DNA from: Bradyrhizobium sp. WBAH42
GTDB lineage: Bacteria; Pseudomonadota; Alphaproteobacteria; Rhizobiales; Xanthobacteraceae
DNA length: 64,000 bases
NCBI RefSeq assembly: GCF_024585265.1
Contig: NZ_CP036533.1
Coordinates: 3,047,001 to 3,111,000 of the forward strand
Direction: 5' to 3'
The notes below the pieces were generated by a model, which did not search any database, had not been told where the DNA came from, and saw only the letters and a list, made by a program, of their open reading frames with translations. Both the position numbers and the translations under genes were made by a program. This document shows, piece by piece, positions 48,029 to 56,900 of this stretch (position 1 is the first letter of the stretch; each line of letters begins with the position of its first letter).

Positions 48029-49135
48029 TCAATTGCTCAGATTGATCATGCGCTCGACCGAGCGCCGCGCGCGTTCCGCGAGCGCGGGTTCGATCGTCAC
48101 CTCCTCGCCAAGCGTCAGCAGGCTCTCCAGGATGTTGGCGAGCGTGATGCGCTTCATGTGCGGGCAGAGATTGCAGGGGCGGAGCATCTCCACATCGGGC
48201 AGCTCGGCCCGGACATTGTCGGCCATCGAGCATTCCGTGATCATGACCAGCCGTCGCGGCCGCTTTGCGCGCACCCAGTTGATCATGTGCGCGGTCGAGC
48301 CGGTGAAGTCGGCTTCCGCCAGCACGTCCGGCGGACACTCCGGATGCGCGATGATCTGCACGGTGGAATCGGCCTCGCGAAAGCTGCGCAGCTCTTCGCC
48401 CGTGAAGCGCTCATGCACCTCGCAGGCGCCTTTCCAGGCGATGATCTTCACGTCGGTCTTCGACGCCACGTAAGTGGCAAGGTATCGGTCGGGCAGGAAG
48501 ATCACGGTCGGGGCGTTCAGGCTCTCGACCACCTGCACCGCGTTCGAGGACGTGCAGCAGATGTCGACCTCGGCCTTCACCTCCGCCGAGGTGTTGACAT
48601 AGGCGACGATGGGCACGCCGGGGAATTTCTCCCGCAGCAGCCGCACGTCCGCACCGGTGATGCTGGCGGCAAGCGAGCAGCCCGCGCGCGAGTCCGGGAT
48701 CAAGACGGACTTGTCCGGATTGAGCAGCTTGGAGGTCTCCGCCATGAAGTGCACGCCGCATTGGACGATGATGTCCGCCTGCACCTTGGTGGCTTCGACC
48801 GCGAGCTGGAGCGAGTCGCCGCCGATATCGGCGACGCAATGGAAGATCTCCGGGGCCTGGTAGTTGTGGGCGAGGATGACCGCGCCCCGCGCGCGCTTCA
48901 GCTCGTTGATCGCGTGAATCGTCGGCGCCATCAGCGGCCATTCGATAGACGGGATGACGTGCTTGACACGGTCATAGAGCGGCGCGGTCGCGCGTTCGAC
49001 CGCCGCCGTCCATTCCAGTGACGGCGTCGGCCATGTCGGTCCGGGGGGCACCGGCGCGGCGCGGGAGGCGGCGATGGCCTGGCCTTGCGGCCGGTTGGCG
49101 AAGTCGTCGGGACCGTAAATTCCAGTGATCGGCAT
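48029..49135 (-). CDS. nadA: Quinolinate synthase NadA
   Basis: The 368-residue [4Fe-4S] enzyme condenses iminoaspartate with dihydroxyacetone phosphate into quinolinate. Family sequences are [42 protein letters not shown], the iron-ligand-containing CCTSSNAV region and the C-terminal [17 protein letters not shown] 49135 has GGGAGG five bases upstream and removes an unlikely extension running to 49243. Transcription starts somewhere within the region carrying two copies of a palindromic motif, so the gene is probably repressed by an NAD-responsive regulator. Confidence 0.96.
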   Translation of the reverse strand: MPITGIYGPDDFANRPQGQAIAASRAAPVPPGPTWPTPSLEWTAAVERATAPLYDRVKHVIPSIEWPLMAPTIHAINELKRARGAVILAHNYQAPEIFHCVADIGGDSLQLAVEATKVQADIIVQCGVHFMAETSKLLNPDKSVLIPDSRAGCSLAASITGADVRLLREKFPGVPIVAYVNTSAEVKAEVDICCTSSNAVQVVESLNAPTVIFLPDRYLATYVASKTDVKIIAWKGACEVHERFTGEELRSFREADSTVQIIAHPECPPDVLAEADFTGSTAHMINWVRAKRPRRLVMITECSMADNVRAELPDVEMLRPCNLCPHMKRITLANILESLLTLGEEVTIEPALAERARRSVERMINLSN

Positions 49136-49170
49136 TGAAGCCTCCCAGGTGTGGCCAATCGAGTGGCTAT

Positions 49171-49189
49171 TATGCTCAATTTGAGAATA
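49171..49189. promoter_or_regulatory. Candidate NadQ/NrtR-type operator, copy 1
   Basis: The 19-bp palindrome TATgCTCAATTTGAGaATA has arms that pair except at one position each side of the core. The core CTCAATTTGAG (49175-49185) is perfect. Its centre (49180) is 45 bases upstream of the nadA start codon. Confidence 0.7.
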
Positions 49190-49244
49190 TATGGAGCCCG
49201 AGAAATCCGGCCGAGAAGGCCGGGCGAACGTCGCTGCTACCAAA

Positions 49245-49263
49245 TATGCTCAATCTGAGTAAA
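49245..49263. promoter_or_regulatory. Candidate NadQ/NrtR-type operator, copy 2
   Basis: The sequence TATgCTCAATCTGAGtAAA repeats copy 1 with three differences within the 19 bases, and is in the same orientation. Its centre (49254) is 74 bases from the centre of copy 1, about seven helical turns, so both sites face the same side of the DNA. A hairpin-forming GGCCGAGAAGGCC lies between the copies. Confidence 0.7.
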
Positions 49264-49482
49264 TCAAACATAGCACGCACCCGCGCGTGCCGCCAGAGCC
49301 TGTCGCACACATTCCCGTCACTGCGCACCTGCCAGACGAGGCCAGATTGAAACGCAATGCTCCCGCGTCAGCTCTTCGTGGAATGCAACCGTTTTTGGCT
49401 TGGGATTTTCATGCAGATGCATTAAACGGGCTGTCCCGCGGCTGCTGATTTGCGGATCCGCCAACGACAGACGAGGAAAACC

Positions 49483-50736
49483 ATGTCGACACAGATCGGC
49501 GAACTCGCACCGGCCTTGCGTTCCTCCAACTGGCGTACCCCGGCCGTCATCATCCTCTGCGGTTGTGCCATCGGCATGCTCGGCTTCGGCCCGCGCTCGG
49601 CGCTCGGCTTCTTCGTGCAGCCGATGAGTCACGAATTCAGCTGGGGCCGTGACGTGTTCGGCCTCGCCATCGCCGTGCAGAATCTGTTGTGGGGACTGGG
49701 CCAGCCGTTCGCCGGTGCGGTTGCGGATCGCTTCGGCCTGTTCCGGGTGATGTGCGTCGGCGCGCTGCTCTATGCCGGTGGCCTGCTCTTGATGCGCTAT
49801 TCCTCGACGCCGCTGTCGCTGAATGTCGGTGCGGGCGTGATGGTCGGCTTTGGTCTCGCGGGCTGCTCGTTCAACCTGGTGCTGTCGGCCTTCAGCAAGC
49901 TCCTCCCGGCAGAGAAGCGCGGGCTTGCGCTCGGCGCCGGCACCGCGGCGGGCTCGTTCGGTCAGTTCCTGTTCGCGCCCATTGGCGTCGCCTTGATCGA
50001 CAATTTCGGCTGGCAGCAGGCGCTCTCCGTGTTCGGTTTCCTGATGCTGCTGATCATCCCGCTGTCGCTGGCGCTCTCGACGCCGCCGGTGACAAGTGCG
50101 AACAGCGCAACGCCCGCGGATGACCAGACCATCACCAAGGCGCTTGCCGAAGCCTTCGGTCATCGCTCCTACGTGCTCCTGGTGCTCGGCTTCTTCACCT
50201 GCGGCTTCCAGCTCGCCTTCATCACCGTGCATCTGCCGGCCTTCCTCGTCGATCGCGGCATCTCCGCGCAGACCGGCGGCTGGGTGATCGCGGCGATCGG
50301 CCTGTTCAACATCATCGGCTCGCTCAGCGTCGGTTATCTCCAGAACTCACTGCCCAAGCGCTACATCCTCTCGACCATCTATTTCACGCGTGCACTGGCG
50401 ACGCTCGCCTTCATCATGTTCCCGATCACGCCGTTCTCGGCGATCGCGTTTGGCGCGATCTCCGGCCTGACCTGGCTGTCGACGGTGCCGCCGACCTCGG
50501 CGCTGGTGGCGCTGATGTTTGGAACGCGCTGGCTCGCCACGCTCTATGGCTTCGCTTTCGTCAGCCATCAGGTCGGTGGCTTCCTCGGCGTCTGGCTGGG
50601 CGGCATCGTGTTCGAAAAGTTCGGTTCCTACACGCCTATCTGGTGGCTCTCGATCCTGTTCGGCGTGCTCTCGGCGCTGATCAATCTTCCGATCGTGGAG
50701 AAACCTGTGGCACGGGCGGTTGCGCAGCCGGCCTGA
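49483..50736 (+). CDS. MFS transporter (monocarboxylate/OFA-like)
   Basis: The 417-residue protein has about 12 membrane helices with a central cytoplasmic loop near residues 200-220. The first-half motif A-like loop reads GAVADRFGLFRVM. The general look is of the oxalate/formate antiporter and monocarboxylate porter group within the MFS, which carries small organic acids. I chose ATG 49483, with GAGGAAA upstream, over a TTG at 49450. It is divergent from nadA, sharing the intergenic region, and 42 bases upstream of an acryloyl-CoA-reductase-like gene, with which it may act. Confidence 0.82.
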   Translation: MSTQIGELAPALRSSNWRTPAVIILCGCAIGMLGFGPRSALGFFVQPMSHEFSWGRDVFGLAIAVQNLLWGLGQPFAGAVADRFGLFRVMCVGALLYAGGLLLMRYSSTPLSLNVGAGVMVGFGLAGCSFNLVLSAFSKLLPAEKRGLALGAGTAAGSFGQFLFAPIGVALIDNFGWQQALSVFGFLMLLIIPLSLALSTPPVTSANSATPADDQTITKALAEAFGHRSYVLLVLGFFTCGFQLAFITVHLPAFLVDRGISAQTGGWVIAAIGLFNIIGSLSVGYLQNSLPKRYILSTIYFTRALATLAFIMFPITPFSAIAFGAISGLTWLSTVPPTSALVALMFGTRWLATLYGFAFVSHQVGGFLGVWLGGIVFEKFGSYTPIWWLSILFGVLSALINLPIVEKPVARAVAQPA

Positions 50737-50778
50737 TCGGCTAAACATCCCCGACAAACAAAGTCAGGGAGTTCAGTC

Positions 50779-51765
50779 GTGGCCACATTCAAGGCTGTCA
50801 GGATCGACAAGGCGGACAAGGGCACAACCACGCAGCTCGCGCAGTTCGACGAAGCCGAGCTGATGGAGGGCGACGTCACCGTCCGGGTGGAATGGTCGAC
50901 GCTGAACTACAAGGACGGTCTTGCGCTCACCGGCAAGGCGCCGGTGGTGCGCCGCTTCCCGATGATCGCTGGCATCGATTTCGCCGGCACGGTCGAAGCC
51001 TCCTCGCATCCGCAGTGGAAGGCGGGCGACAAGGTCGTCTGCACCGGCTGGGGCATGGGCGAGACCCATCTCGGCGCCTATGCCGAGAAGGCGCGGGTGA
51101 AGGGCGACTGGCTGGTCGCGCTTCCGCAGGGCCTGTCGGCGCGCGACGCCATGGCGATCGGCACCGCCGGCTTCACGGCGATGCTCTCGGTGCTGGCGCT
51201 GGAGAAGCACGGCATCTCGCCGAAGAGCGGCCCGGTCGTGGTGACGGGCGCTGCCGGCGGCGTCGGCTCGGTTGCGATCGCCGTCCTGTCCAAGCTCGGC
51301 TACCACGTCATCGCTTCGACCGGCCGCGTCTCCGAGGCCGACTACCTGAAGCAGCTGGGAGCTGCCGAGATCATCGACCGCAACGAATTGTCGGCGCCGG
51401 CAAAGCCCCTCGCCAAGGAGCGCTGGGCCGGCGGCGTCGACAGCGTCGGCTCGACCACCCTCGCCAACCTGCTCTCGATGACGAAATATGGTGGCGCGAT
51501 CGCGGCCTGCGGCCTGGCCGCCGGCATGGACCTGCCGTCCTCGGTGGCGCCGTTTATTTTGCGCGGAGTGTGCCTTCTCGGCATCGATTCCGTGATGTGC
51601 CCGCTCGAGCCCCGGAAAGCCGCCTGGCAGCGTTTGGCCTCCGACCTGGATCGGACGAAACTATCTGAAATCACTGAGGAAATTTCGCTCGACGAGGTCC
51701 CGGGGTGGGGCGCGAAAATCCTGGCCGGCCAGGTTCGCGGCCGCGTCGTGGTAAAAATTGTCTAA
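50779..51765 (+). CDS. AcuI/YhdH-family NADPH-dependent acryloyl-CoA reductase
   Basis: The 328-residue medium-chain reductase has the MDR fold without catalytic zinc. It starts with [12 protein letters not shown], has the substrate-domain [14 protein letters not shown] and [12 protein letters not shown], and the dinucleotide-binding [17 protein letters not shown]. The family member AcuI reduces acryloyl-CoA to propionyl-CoA, detoxifying acrylate and serving 3-hydroxypropionate use; YhdH is the E. coli homologue. The start is GTG 50779 with AGGGAG upstream. Its neighbour is an organic-acid-type transporter. The exact substrate is inferred from family only. Confidence 0.85.
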   Translation: MATFKAVRIDKADKGTTTQLAQFDEAELMEGDVTVRVEWSTLNYKDGLALTGKAPVVRRFPMIAGIDFAGTVEASSHPQWKAGDKVVCTGWGMGETHLGAYAEKARVKGDWLVALPQGLSARDAMAIGTAGFTAMLSVLALEKHGISPKSGPVVVTGAAGGVGSVAIAVLSKLGYHVIASTGRVSEADYLKQLGAAEIIDRNELSAPAKPLAKERWAGGVDSVGSTTLANLLSMTKYGGAIAACGLAAGMDLPSSVAPFILRGVCLLGIDSVMCPLEPRKAAWQRLASDLDRTKLSEITEEISLDEVPGWGAKILAGQVRGRVVVKIV

Positions 51766-51780
51766 CGGCGTTCAGACTTT

Positions 51781-51815
51781 ACCAACCAAGCTGCTTCAAT
51801 GTCGCCATGGTTGGT
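51781..51815. promoter_or_regulatory. Inverted repeat before the secreted-protein gene
   Basis: Perfect eight-base arms ACCAACCA (51781-51788) and TGGTTGGT (51808-51815) are separated by 19 bases. They begin 15 bases after the acuI-like stop codon. The structure could be a weak terminator of that gene or a binding site for the next one; there is no T run. Confidence 0.4.
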
Positions 51816-51879
51816 ATGGTAAGCAGCGGGTAAAGAGATAAAGGCATCGCCCGCTGCGGGGGTTGGTTCGGAGTTGAGC

Positions 51880-52467
51880 ATGCTTGCGCGTATTGTGTTG
51901 GGGGCTGTCACGGCGGCAGCGACGTTTGCGCCGGCCATCGCTGGAAGCATGAACGCCGACGAGGCGCGCCGCTTCGTGGCCGGCAAGGTGTTCGCCTTCA
52001 CCTGTTTCGACGGCACCCGCGGTGCAGGCCGCATCCTCGACGATCTCGGCGCCGCCGGCGCCGTGCAGTTCTCGGGCTCAGGCCCGGTGAAACACCTTCG
52101 CCTGCCCGGCAACACCCTCCAGATCCGCGGCCAGAACGTGTGCGCCTCGATCAAGGGCATCCCGTTCGAGCCCTGCTTCAACCTGGAAAAGACCGACGAC
52201 CGCAGCTTCCGCGGCTCGGTGTCGGGCATGGGCTTCGCCTATTGCGACTTCCATCACCAGGGCGGCAATCAGATGCTGATGGCGCGCGCCGCAGCGCGGC
52301 CGCGCTCGCTGCACAGGCCGGAGCACACCGGTTCGGTTGCCGCCTCGACCACCGAGGTCGCCGCGCGCGTCGAGACGCCGCGTGTCGAAGGCAGCCGGCT
52401 CGAGCCGGTGAAGTCCGAGCCGGCGAAGAACGAGGGCCCGCTGGAACTGCGCCGCTCGACGCAGTGA
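51880..52467 (+). CDS. Hypothetical secreted protein
   Basis: The 195-residue product begins with a signal peptide (LARIVLGAVTAAATFAPAIAGS), cleaved probably after AIA. A compact domain of about 110 residues with four or five cysteines follows (FTCFDGTRGAGRILDD, NVCASIKGIPFEPCFNL and GFAYCDFHH), then a charged, Pro/Glu-rich tail. The cysteine pattern suggests disulfides in the periplasm. I do not recognise the family. ATG 51880 is used; a TTG two codons earlier is in frame. Confidence 0.65.
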   Translation: MLARIVLGAVTAAATFAPAIAGSMNADEARRFVAGKVFAFTCFDGTRGAGRILDDLGAAGAVQFSGSGPVKHLRLPGNTLQIRGQNVCASIKGIPFEPCFNLEKTDDRSFRGSVSGMGFAYCDFHHQGGNQMLMARAAARPRSLHRPEHTGSVAASTTEVAARVETPRVEGSRLEPVKSEPAKNEGPLELRRSTQ

Positions 52468-52629
52468 GCTCGCCTGCGCGGGACAACCCGCGCCATTGAT
52501 CGTCGAAGACATCATCGAACACCAAGCCGGCGCGCCGTAGTCATACGGACCGCGGCCTTCACGCCTTGGTAGCTGTTCGCGCCCCAGTTTGCGCGCGGCC
52601 GGGGGGCGGTCCCACGCAAGGGTTCAACG

Positions 52630-52875
52630 ATGTCGCTCTATTTCTTCCGCATCAGCACCGGTCGCTATTCCGGCGCCGCCGACCTGCCGTACGAGTTCGA
52701 GGATCGCGCAGCCGCCTGGACCGAGATGACAGAGGTGTGCGCCAATCTGCTCAGCGGCATCGCGCGCAGCCTGAAGCCGAACGCCGAGTGGTGCATGGAG
52801 CTGCTCGACGAGAACAAGCAGCCGGTCTTTCGCATCAGCCTCGTCGGCGAGACCATCGGATGCAAGGCCTCGTAG
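52630..52875 (+). CDS. DUF6894 family small protein
   Basis: The 81-residue protein has the pattern MSLYFFRISTGRYSG, then a helix WTEMTEVCANLLSGIARSL, then WCMELLDENKQPVFRI. This is the form I associate with DUF6894 proteins, which are numerous in Bradyrhizobium and of unknown function. It stands alone between the secreted-protein gene and the first chemoreceptor gene. Confidence 0.75.
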   Translation: MSLYFFRISTGRYSGAADLPYEFEDRAAAWTEMTEVCANLLSGIARSLKPNAEWCMELLDENKQPVFRISLVGETIGCKAS

Positions 52876-53076
52876 ATCCGACTTGAAGCTGCAATTTACA
52901 ACTATGACGAGATCATATCCCTTCGCGCTCAATCATTTAGCGTGCAAAGTCAGTATTTCTGCGAGGGATCGCGTTAACCAAATCGGAATGTGAAAAGCTC
53001 ACTTTTTGGGCAGCAGCGCAGTCAATGGCAGGGGGAAGCCGACAACGCCTCGGCTGCGCGTTCCTTCGGGGGAAAC

Positions 53077-54819
53077 ATGCCCATGCTGAGCCTTGTTCAG
53101 AATCTGAGGATCGGGACCAAGCTGGCGATTGCGTCGGCGCTCGGTGTGCTCCTGGTGGGCGCCATGATCGTGAGCCAGATGCGTGGCAATGCGAGCATTC
53201 GCGAGACCAGCCACAGCGCACTTGAACAGCAGGAGATCGTGCGCGACGCCGTCCGGGCCGAGGTTGCCGTTCGCGGCATGCAACTCGCGGTGCGAGATCT
53301 TCGTCTCGCCAATAGCGCGGCCGACCTTCAGAAGGCCACCCAGAGATTGGAGGATCAGCAGAAAGCGATGGGCTCGCTGGTCAATGAGATGCTGAAGCTT
53401 TCTCACTCGGCCGAAAATCGGGCGCGCATGGAGAAGCTGAGATCGCTCGCCGCAGACTACACCAAGGCTGCACAGCAGATCGCCGCGGTGCGCGCTGAAG
53501 CCCTCGCCGCGAGCGGCGCTGATGGCGCTTCGCGCGCCGCGAAGCTCAATGAAGAAGCCATTCGCATCGCGCGAGAGGTTACCCTGCCCATCGCAGCTCA
53601 ACTCGACGTGCTGATCGAGCAGATCGCCGACTATGCGAAGCACAAATCCGAAATGAACAACGCCGCCGCCACCGCAGAAATGAGATCGAGCGAGCAGGTC
53701 GGGATGGTGGTCGGCGCGCTCGCCATGCTCGTCCTCGTCTGCTCCTGGTTGATGTCGTTCCTGACCATCGCGCGGCCGATTCGCGCGCTCACGGTTGCCA
53801 TGGACAAGCTCGCCGGTGGCGATTTCTCCGTGGTTCTGCCTGGTCTCGGCCGCAAGGATGAGGTCGGCGGCGTCGCGGCGGCCGTCGAAAAGTTCAAGAT
53901 CGTGTCTGAGCAGAAGGCGCGCGAGGAAGCTGAAGCCAAGATCAGGCAGGACCAGCTTGCGGCCGCGCAGCGCAAGGCCGAGATGCACAAGCTGGCCGAC
54001 AGCTTCGAAGCCGCGATCGGTGAAATCGTCGACACCGTGTCCTCGGCCGCGACCGAGCTGGAAGCTTCCGCCTCGACGCTGACCGCGACCGCGGCGCGCG
54101 GGCAGGAGGTCACCACCATGGTTGCTGCCGCTTCCGAGGAAGCATCCACCAACGTGCAGTCGGTGGCGTCGGCGACCGAGGAGCTGTCATCGTCGATCAC
54201 CGAGATCAGCCGGCAGGTGCAGGAATCCGCCCGCGTCGCCGGCGATGCGGTGAACCAGGCCCGCACCACGACCGATCGTGTCGGCGAGCTTTCCGCGGCG
54301 GCGGCGCGGATCGGCGACGTGGTCGAGCTGATCAACACCATCGCCGGCCAGACCAATCTTCTGGCGCTCAATGCAACCATCGAAGCGGCGCGGGCCGGCG
54401 AGGCGGGCCGCGGCTTTGCCGTCGTCGCCTCCGAGGTCAAGGCGCTTGCCGAGCAGACCGCGAAGGCGACCGGCGAGATCGGCCAGCAGATCGCCAGCAT
54501 CCAGACCGCGACCGAGCATTCGGTCGGCGCGATCAAGGACATCAGCCACACGATCGAGAGGCTGTCGGAGATCTCCTCGACCATCGCAGCCGCGGTGGAA
54601 GAGCAGGGCGCGGCAACGCAGGAGATTTCCCGCAACGTGCAGCAGGCGGCCACGGGCACCCACCAGGTGTCCTCCAACATCACCGACGTGCAGCGCGGCG
54701 CGAGCGAGACCGGGTCGGCATCCACGCAGGTGTTGGCAGCGGCGCAATCGCTGTCCAGCGACAGCAGCCGGCTCAAGCTCGAGGTCGGCAAATTCCTCGG
54801 CACCGTGCGCGCGGCCTGA
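53077..54819 (+). CDS. Methyl-accepting chemotaxis protein (first copy)
   Basis: The 580-residue chemoreceptor has a membrane helix at about residues 14-33 ([20 protein letters not shown]), a helical periplasmic sensor of about 170 residues, and a second membrane helix near 210-230. A HAMP domain follows ([20 protein letters not shown]), then the cytoplasmic signalling domain with the hairpin tip [28 protein letters not shown], given here only as a landmark. There is no C-terminal CheR-binding pentapeptide; it ends FLGTVRAA. The ligand is unknown. I chose ATG 53077 after a run of G; the frame is open from GTG 52990. Confidence 0.9.
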   Translation: MPMLSLVQNLRIGTKLAIASALGVLLVGAMIVSQMRGNASIRETSHSALEQQEIVRDAVRAEVAVRGMQLAVRDLRLANSAADLQKATQRLEDQQKAMGSLVNEMLKLSHSAENRARMEKLRSLAADYTKAAQQIAAVRAEALAASGADGASRAAKLNEEAIRIAREVTLPIAAQLDVLIEQIADYAKHKSEMNNAAATAEMRSSEQVGMVVGALAMLVLVCSWLMSFLTIARPIRALTVAMDKLAGGDFSVVLPGLGRKDEVGGVAAAVEKFKIVSEQKAREEAEAKIRQDQLAAAQRKAEMHKLADSFEAAIGEIVDTVSSAATELEASASTLTATAARGQEVTTMVAAASEEASTNVQSVASATEELSSSITEISRQVQESARVAGDAVNQARTTTDRVGELSAAAARIGDVVELINTIAGQTNLLALNATIEAARAGEAGRGFAVVASEVKALAEQTAKATGEIGQQIASIQTATEHSVGAIKDISHTIERLSEISSTIAAAVEEQGAATQEISRNVQQAATGTHQVSSNITDVQRGASETGSASTQVLAAAQSLSSDSSRLKLEVGKFLGTVRAA

Positions 54820-55207
54820 AGGCGGCGTCGGCATTTAGGCAGGATTGATCTGCAACCGCCACGCGTGGAGGCGCGGTGGTTGCAGAGCGAGGTCGCGCGC
54901 TTTTTGGAATCGGTGCGGGCGGCGTGACGGCAGCCGGCGCGAATGCTGCGCTGCACCGAGTTGCGCCCGCATCGCAACGCGAGAAGCCGATGCAGCTGCA
55001 AGAAAGAGTTGCAGAGACAACACGATCGCTGCGCGCGAGCCGTATTCTTACGTAGGCTCCTGTTAACGCCTGTTTGCGAGTATGGGCGCAATCCTTCGGG
55101 AAAAAGAACCAGCCAGCATTGTTGAACTGACCTCCGCCCGGTCGTCCGTCGTGACGCTGCGGCGCAGGTGATGTGCGCGTTGCCGGGTAATCATCGGGAT
55201 TGTTGTG
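54820..55207. other. Intergenic region between two chemoreceptor genes
   Basis: This 388-base gap contains a strong hairpin at 54851-54884 (TGCAACCGCC pairing with GGTGGTTGCA around CGCG-containing inner pairs), which may terminate the first receptor gene. It then carries the C-terminal remnant of another receptor gene (54889-54927). The remaining about 280 bases hold no gene that I can support and should contain the promoter of the second receptor. Confidence 0.55.
54889..54927 (+). pseudogene. C-terminal remnant of a third chemoreceptor gene
   Basis: These 39 bases encode EVARFLESVRAA followed by a stop. The second receptor ends EVAQFLESVRAA and the first ends [12 protein letters not shown]. 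Eleven of twelve residues match the end of the second receptor. No homologous sequence precedes it beyond a few residues, so the rest of the gene has been deleted or the end was copied here. Confidence 0.7.
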
Positions 55208-56896
55208 ATGTCGAAGTTGTCGATCGTCTTCAAGCTGCTGACCGTACTGTCGGTCCTGGTGCTCTCGCTTGCCGGCGTCGGCGTGATGGCGATCGGCACG
55301 ATGCAGAACATCAACGCCCACACCGTCGAGATTGCGGAGAGCTGGCTGCCGAGCGTGCGTGCGCTCGGCTCGATGCGTGCCGACATCAACGAGCTTCGCG
55401 TCGCACTGCGTCTGCACCTGATGCAGGACACTGCCGAAGGCAAGGAGGCCGCGGAGAAGCGGCTGGCAGGCTTGCGTGAGCGCATCGAGAAGACGCGCAA
55501 GGTTTACGAGCCGCTGATCACGGTCGCCGAGGAGCGCTCGCTGTACGAGCAATGGACCAAGGCCTGGGCGGAGTATCTGAATGGCGTGCAGGACGTGATG
55601 GCGCTGTCGCGCAAGAGCGTCGGCCGCTTCCCGACCGATGCCAACGAGCTGCTGCAGACCAAGGTCGCGAAGATGGCGCAGGCCGCCGATCCCCTGCTGC
55701 AGAAGGGCATCGAGCTCAACAACAGGGGCGCCGAGCTGGAGACCAAGCAGGCGGCCGACAGCTACGCCACCGTGTTCCGCGTGCTGGTCGGCATCATCGT
55801 CGCTGCCGTCGTGATCGCGATCGGCGCCGCCTACTATCTCGTGCGCGACGTCTCGCGCGGCATCGCCTCGATCATTCGCCCGATGCAGTCGCTCGGCGAG
55901 GGCGACCTTTCCGCCGAAGTGCCGCATCGCGGCGAGAAGACCGAGATCGGCTCGATGGCGGATGCGCTCCAGATCTTCAAGGAGGCGTTGATCGCCAAGA
56001 AGGCCGCCGACGAGGCGGCGGCGCGCGACGCCGAGGCCAAGATCGAGCGCGGCCGCCGCGTCGACGCCATCACCCGCAATTTCGAGGTCATGATCGGCGA
56101 GGTCGTCGAGACCGTGTCGTCGGCCTCGACCGAGCTCGAGGCCTCCGCGGCGACGCTGAGCGGCACCGCGCAGCGCGGCCAGGAGTTCGCAACCGTCGTT
56201 GCGGCAGCGTCCGAGGAAGCTTCCACCAACGTCCAGGCGGTGGCCTCAGCCTCCGAGGAGCTGTCGTCCTCCATCACCGAGATCAGCCGCCGCGTGCAGG
56301 ATTCGGCGCGGATGGCGGCGGAGGCGGTCGAGCAGGCGGCGCGGACCAACGAGCGCGTCAACGCGCTGTCGCAGGCCGCCGCCCGCATCGGCGACGTCGT
56401 CGAGCTCATCAACACCATCGCGGGCCAAACCAACCTGCTCGCGCTGAACGCGACCATCGAGGCGGCGCGCGCAGGCGAAGCCGGCCGCGGCTTTGCCGTC
56501 GTCGCCTCCGAGGTCAAGGCATTGGCCGAGCAGACGGCGAAAGCGACCGGCGAAATCGGGGCACAGGTTTCGGGCATCCAGGCGGCGACGCAAGAATCCG
56601 TCAGCGCCATCCAGGAGATCGGCGGCACCATCGAGCGGCTGTCTGAGGTGTCCGCCGCGATCGCCGCCGCCGTCGAGGAGCAGGGCGCGGCCACGCAGGA
56701 GATCTCGCGCAACGTTCAGCAGGCCTCGCTCGGCACGCAGGAAGTGTCGTCCAACATCACCAACGTGCAGCGCGGTGCGATCGAGACCGGCTCGGCCTCG
56801 AGCGAAGTGCTGTCGGCGGCGAAGTCGCTGGCGACCGACAGCACCCGTCTGAAGGTCGAGGTCGCGCAGTTCCTCGAATCGGTCCGCGCGGCCTGA
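55208..56896 (+). CDS. Methyl-accepting chemotaxis protein (second copy)
   Basis: The 562-residue chemoreceptor has an N-terminal membrane helix (KLLTVLSVLVLSLAGVGVMA), a periplasmic four-helix-bundle-like sensor of about 150 residues, and a second membrane helix near 190-212 (VLVGIIVAAVVIAIGAAYYL). HAMP (IIRPMQSLGEGDLSAEV) and the signalling domain follow. The signalling domain is nearly identical to that of the first copy, while the sensor domains share little, so the two probably sense different ligands. It ends FLESVRAA without a CheR-binding tail. An in-frame GTG lies one codon upstream. It ends five bases before a convergent gene. Confidence 0.9.
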   Translation: MSKLSIVFKLLTVLSVLVLSLAGVGVMAIGTMQNINAHTVEIAESWLPSVRALGSMRADINELRVALRLHLMQDTAEGKEAAEKRLAGLRERIEKTRKVYEPLITVAEERSLYEQWTKAWAEYLNGVQDVMALSRKSVGRFPTDANELLQTKVAKMAQAADPLLQKGIELNNRGAELETKQAADSYATVFRVLVGIIVAAVVIAIGAAYYLVRDVSRGIASIIRPMQSLGEGDLSAEVPHRGEKTEIGSMADALQIFKEALIAKKAADEAAARDAEAKIERGRRVDAITRNFEVMIGEVVETVSSASTELEASAATLSGTAQRGQEFATVVAAASEEASTNVQAVASASEELSSSITEISRRVQDSARMAAEAVEQAARTNERVNALSQAAARIGDVVELINTIAGQTNLLALNATIEAARAGEAGRGFAVVASEVKALAEQTAKATGEIGAQVSGIQAATQESVSAIQEIGGTIERLSEVSAAIAAAVEEQGAATQEISRNVQQASLGTQEVSSNITNVQRGAIETGSASSEVLSAAKSLATDSTRLKVEVAQFLESVRAA

Positions 56897-56900
56897 CGCT

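Noticed and set aside
48018..48338. N-terminal extension of nadB into nadA
   Set aside because: The extension overlaps nadA codons and has no NadB similarity; ATG 48017 with AGGGCGAG upstream fits the family start.
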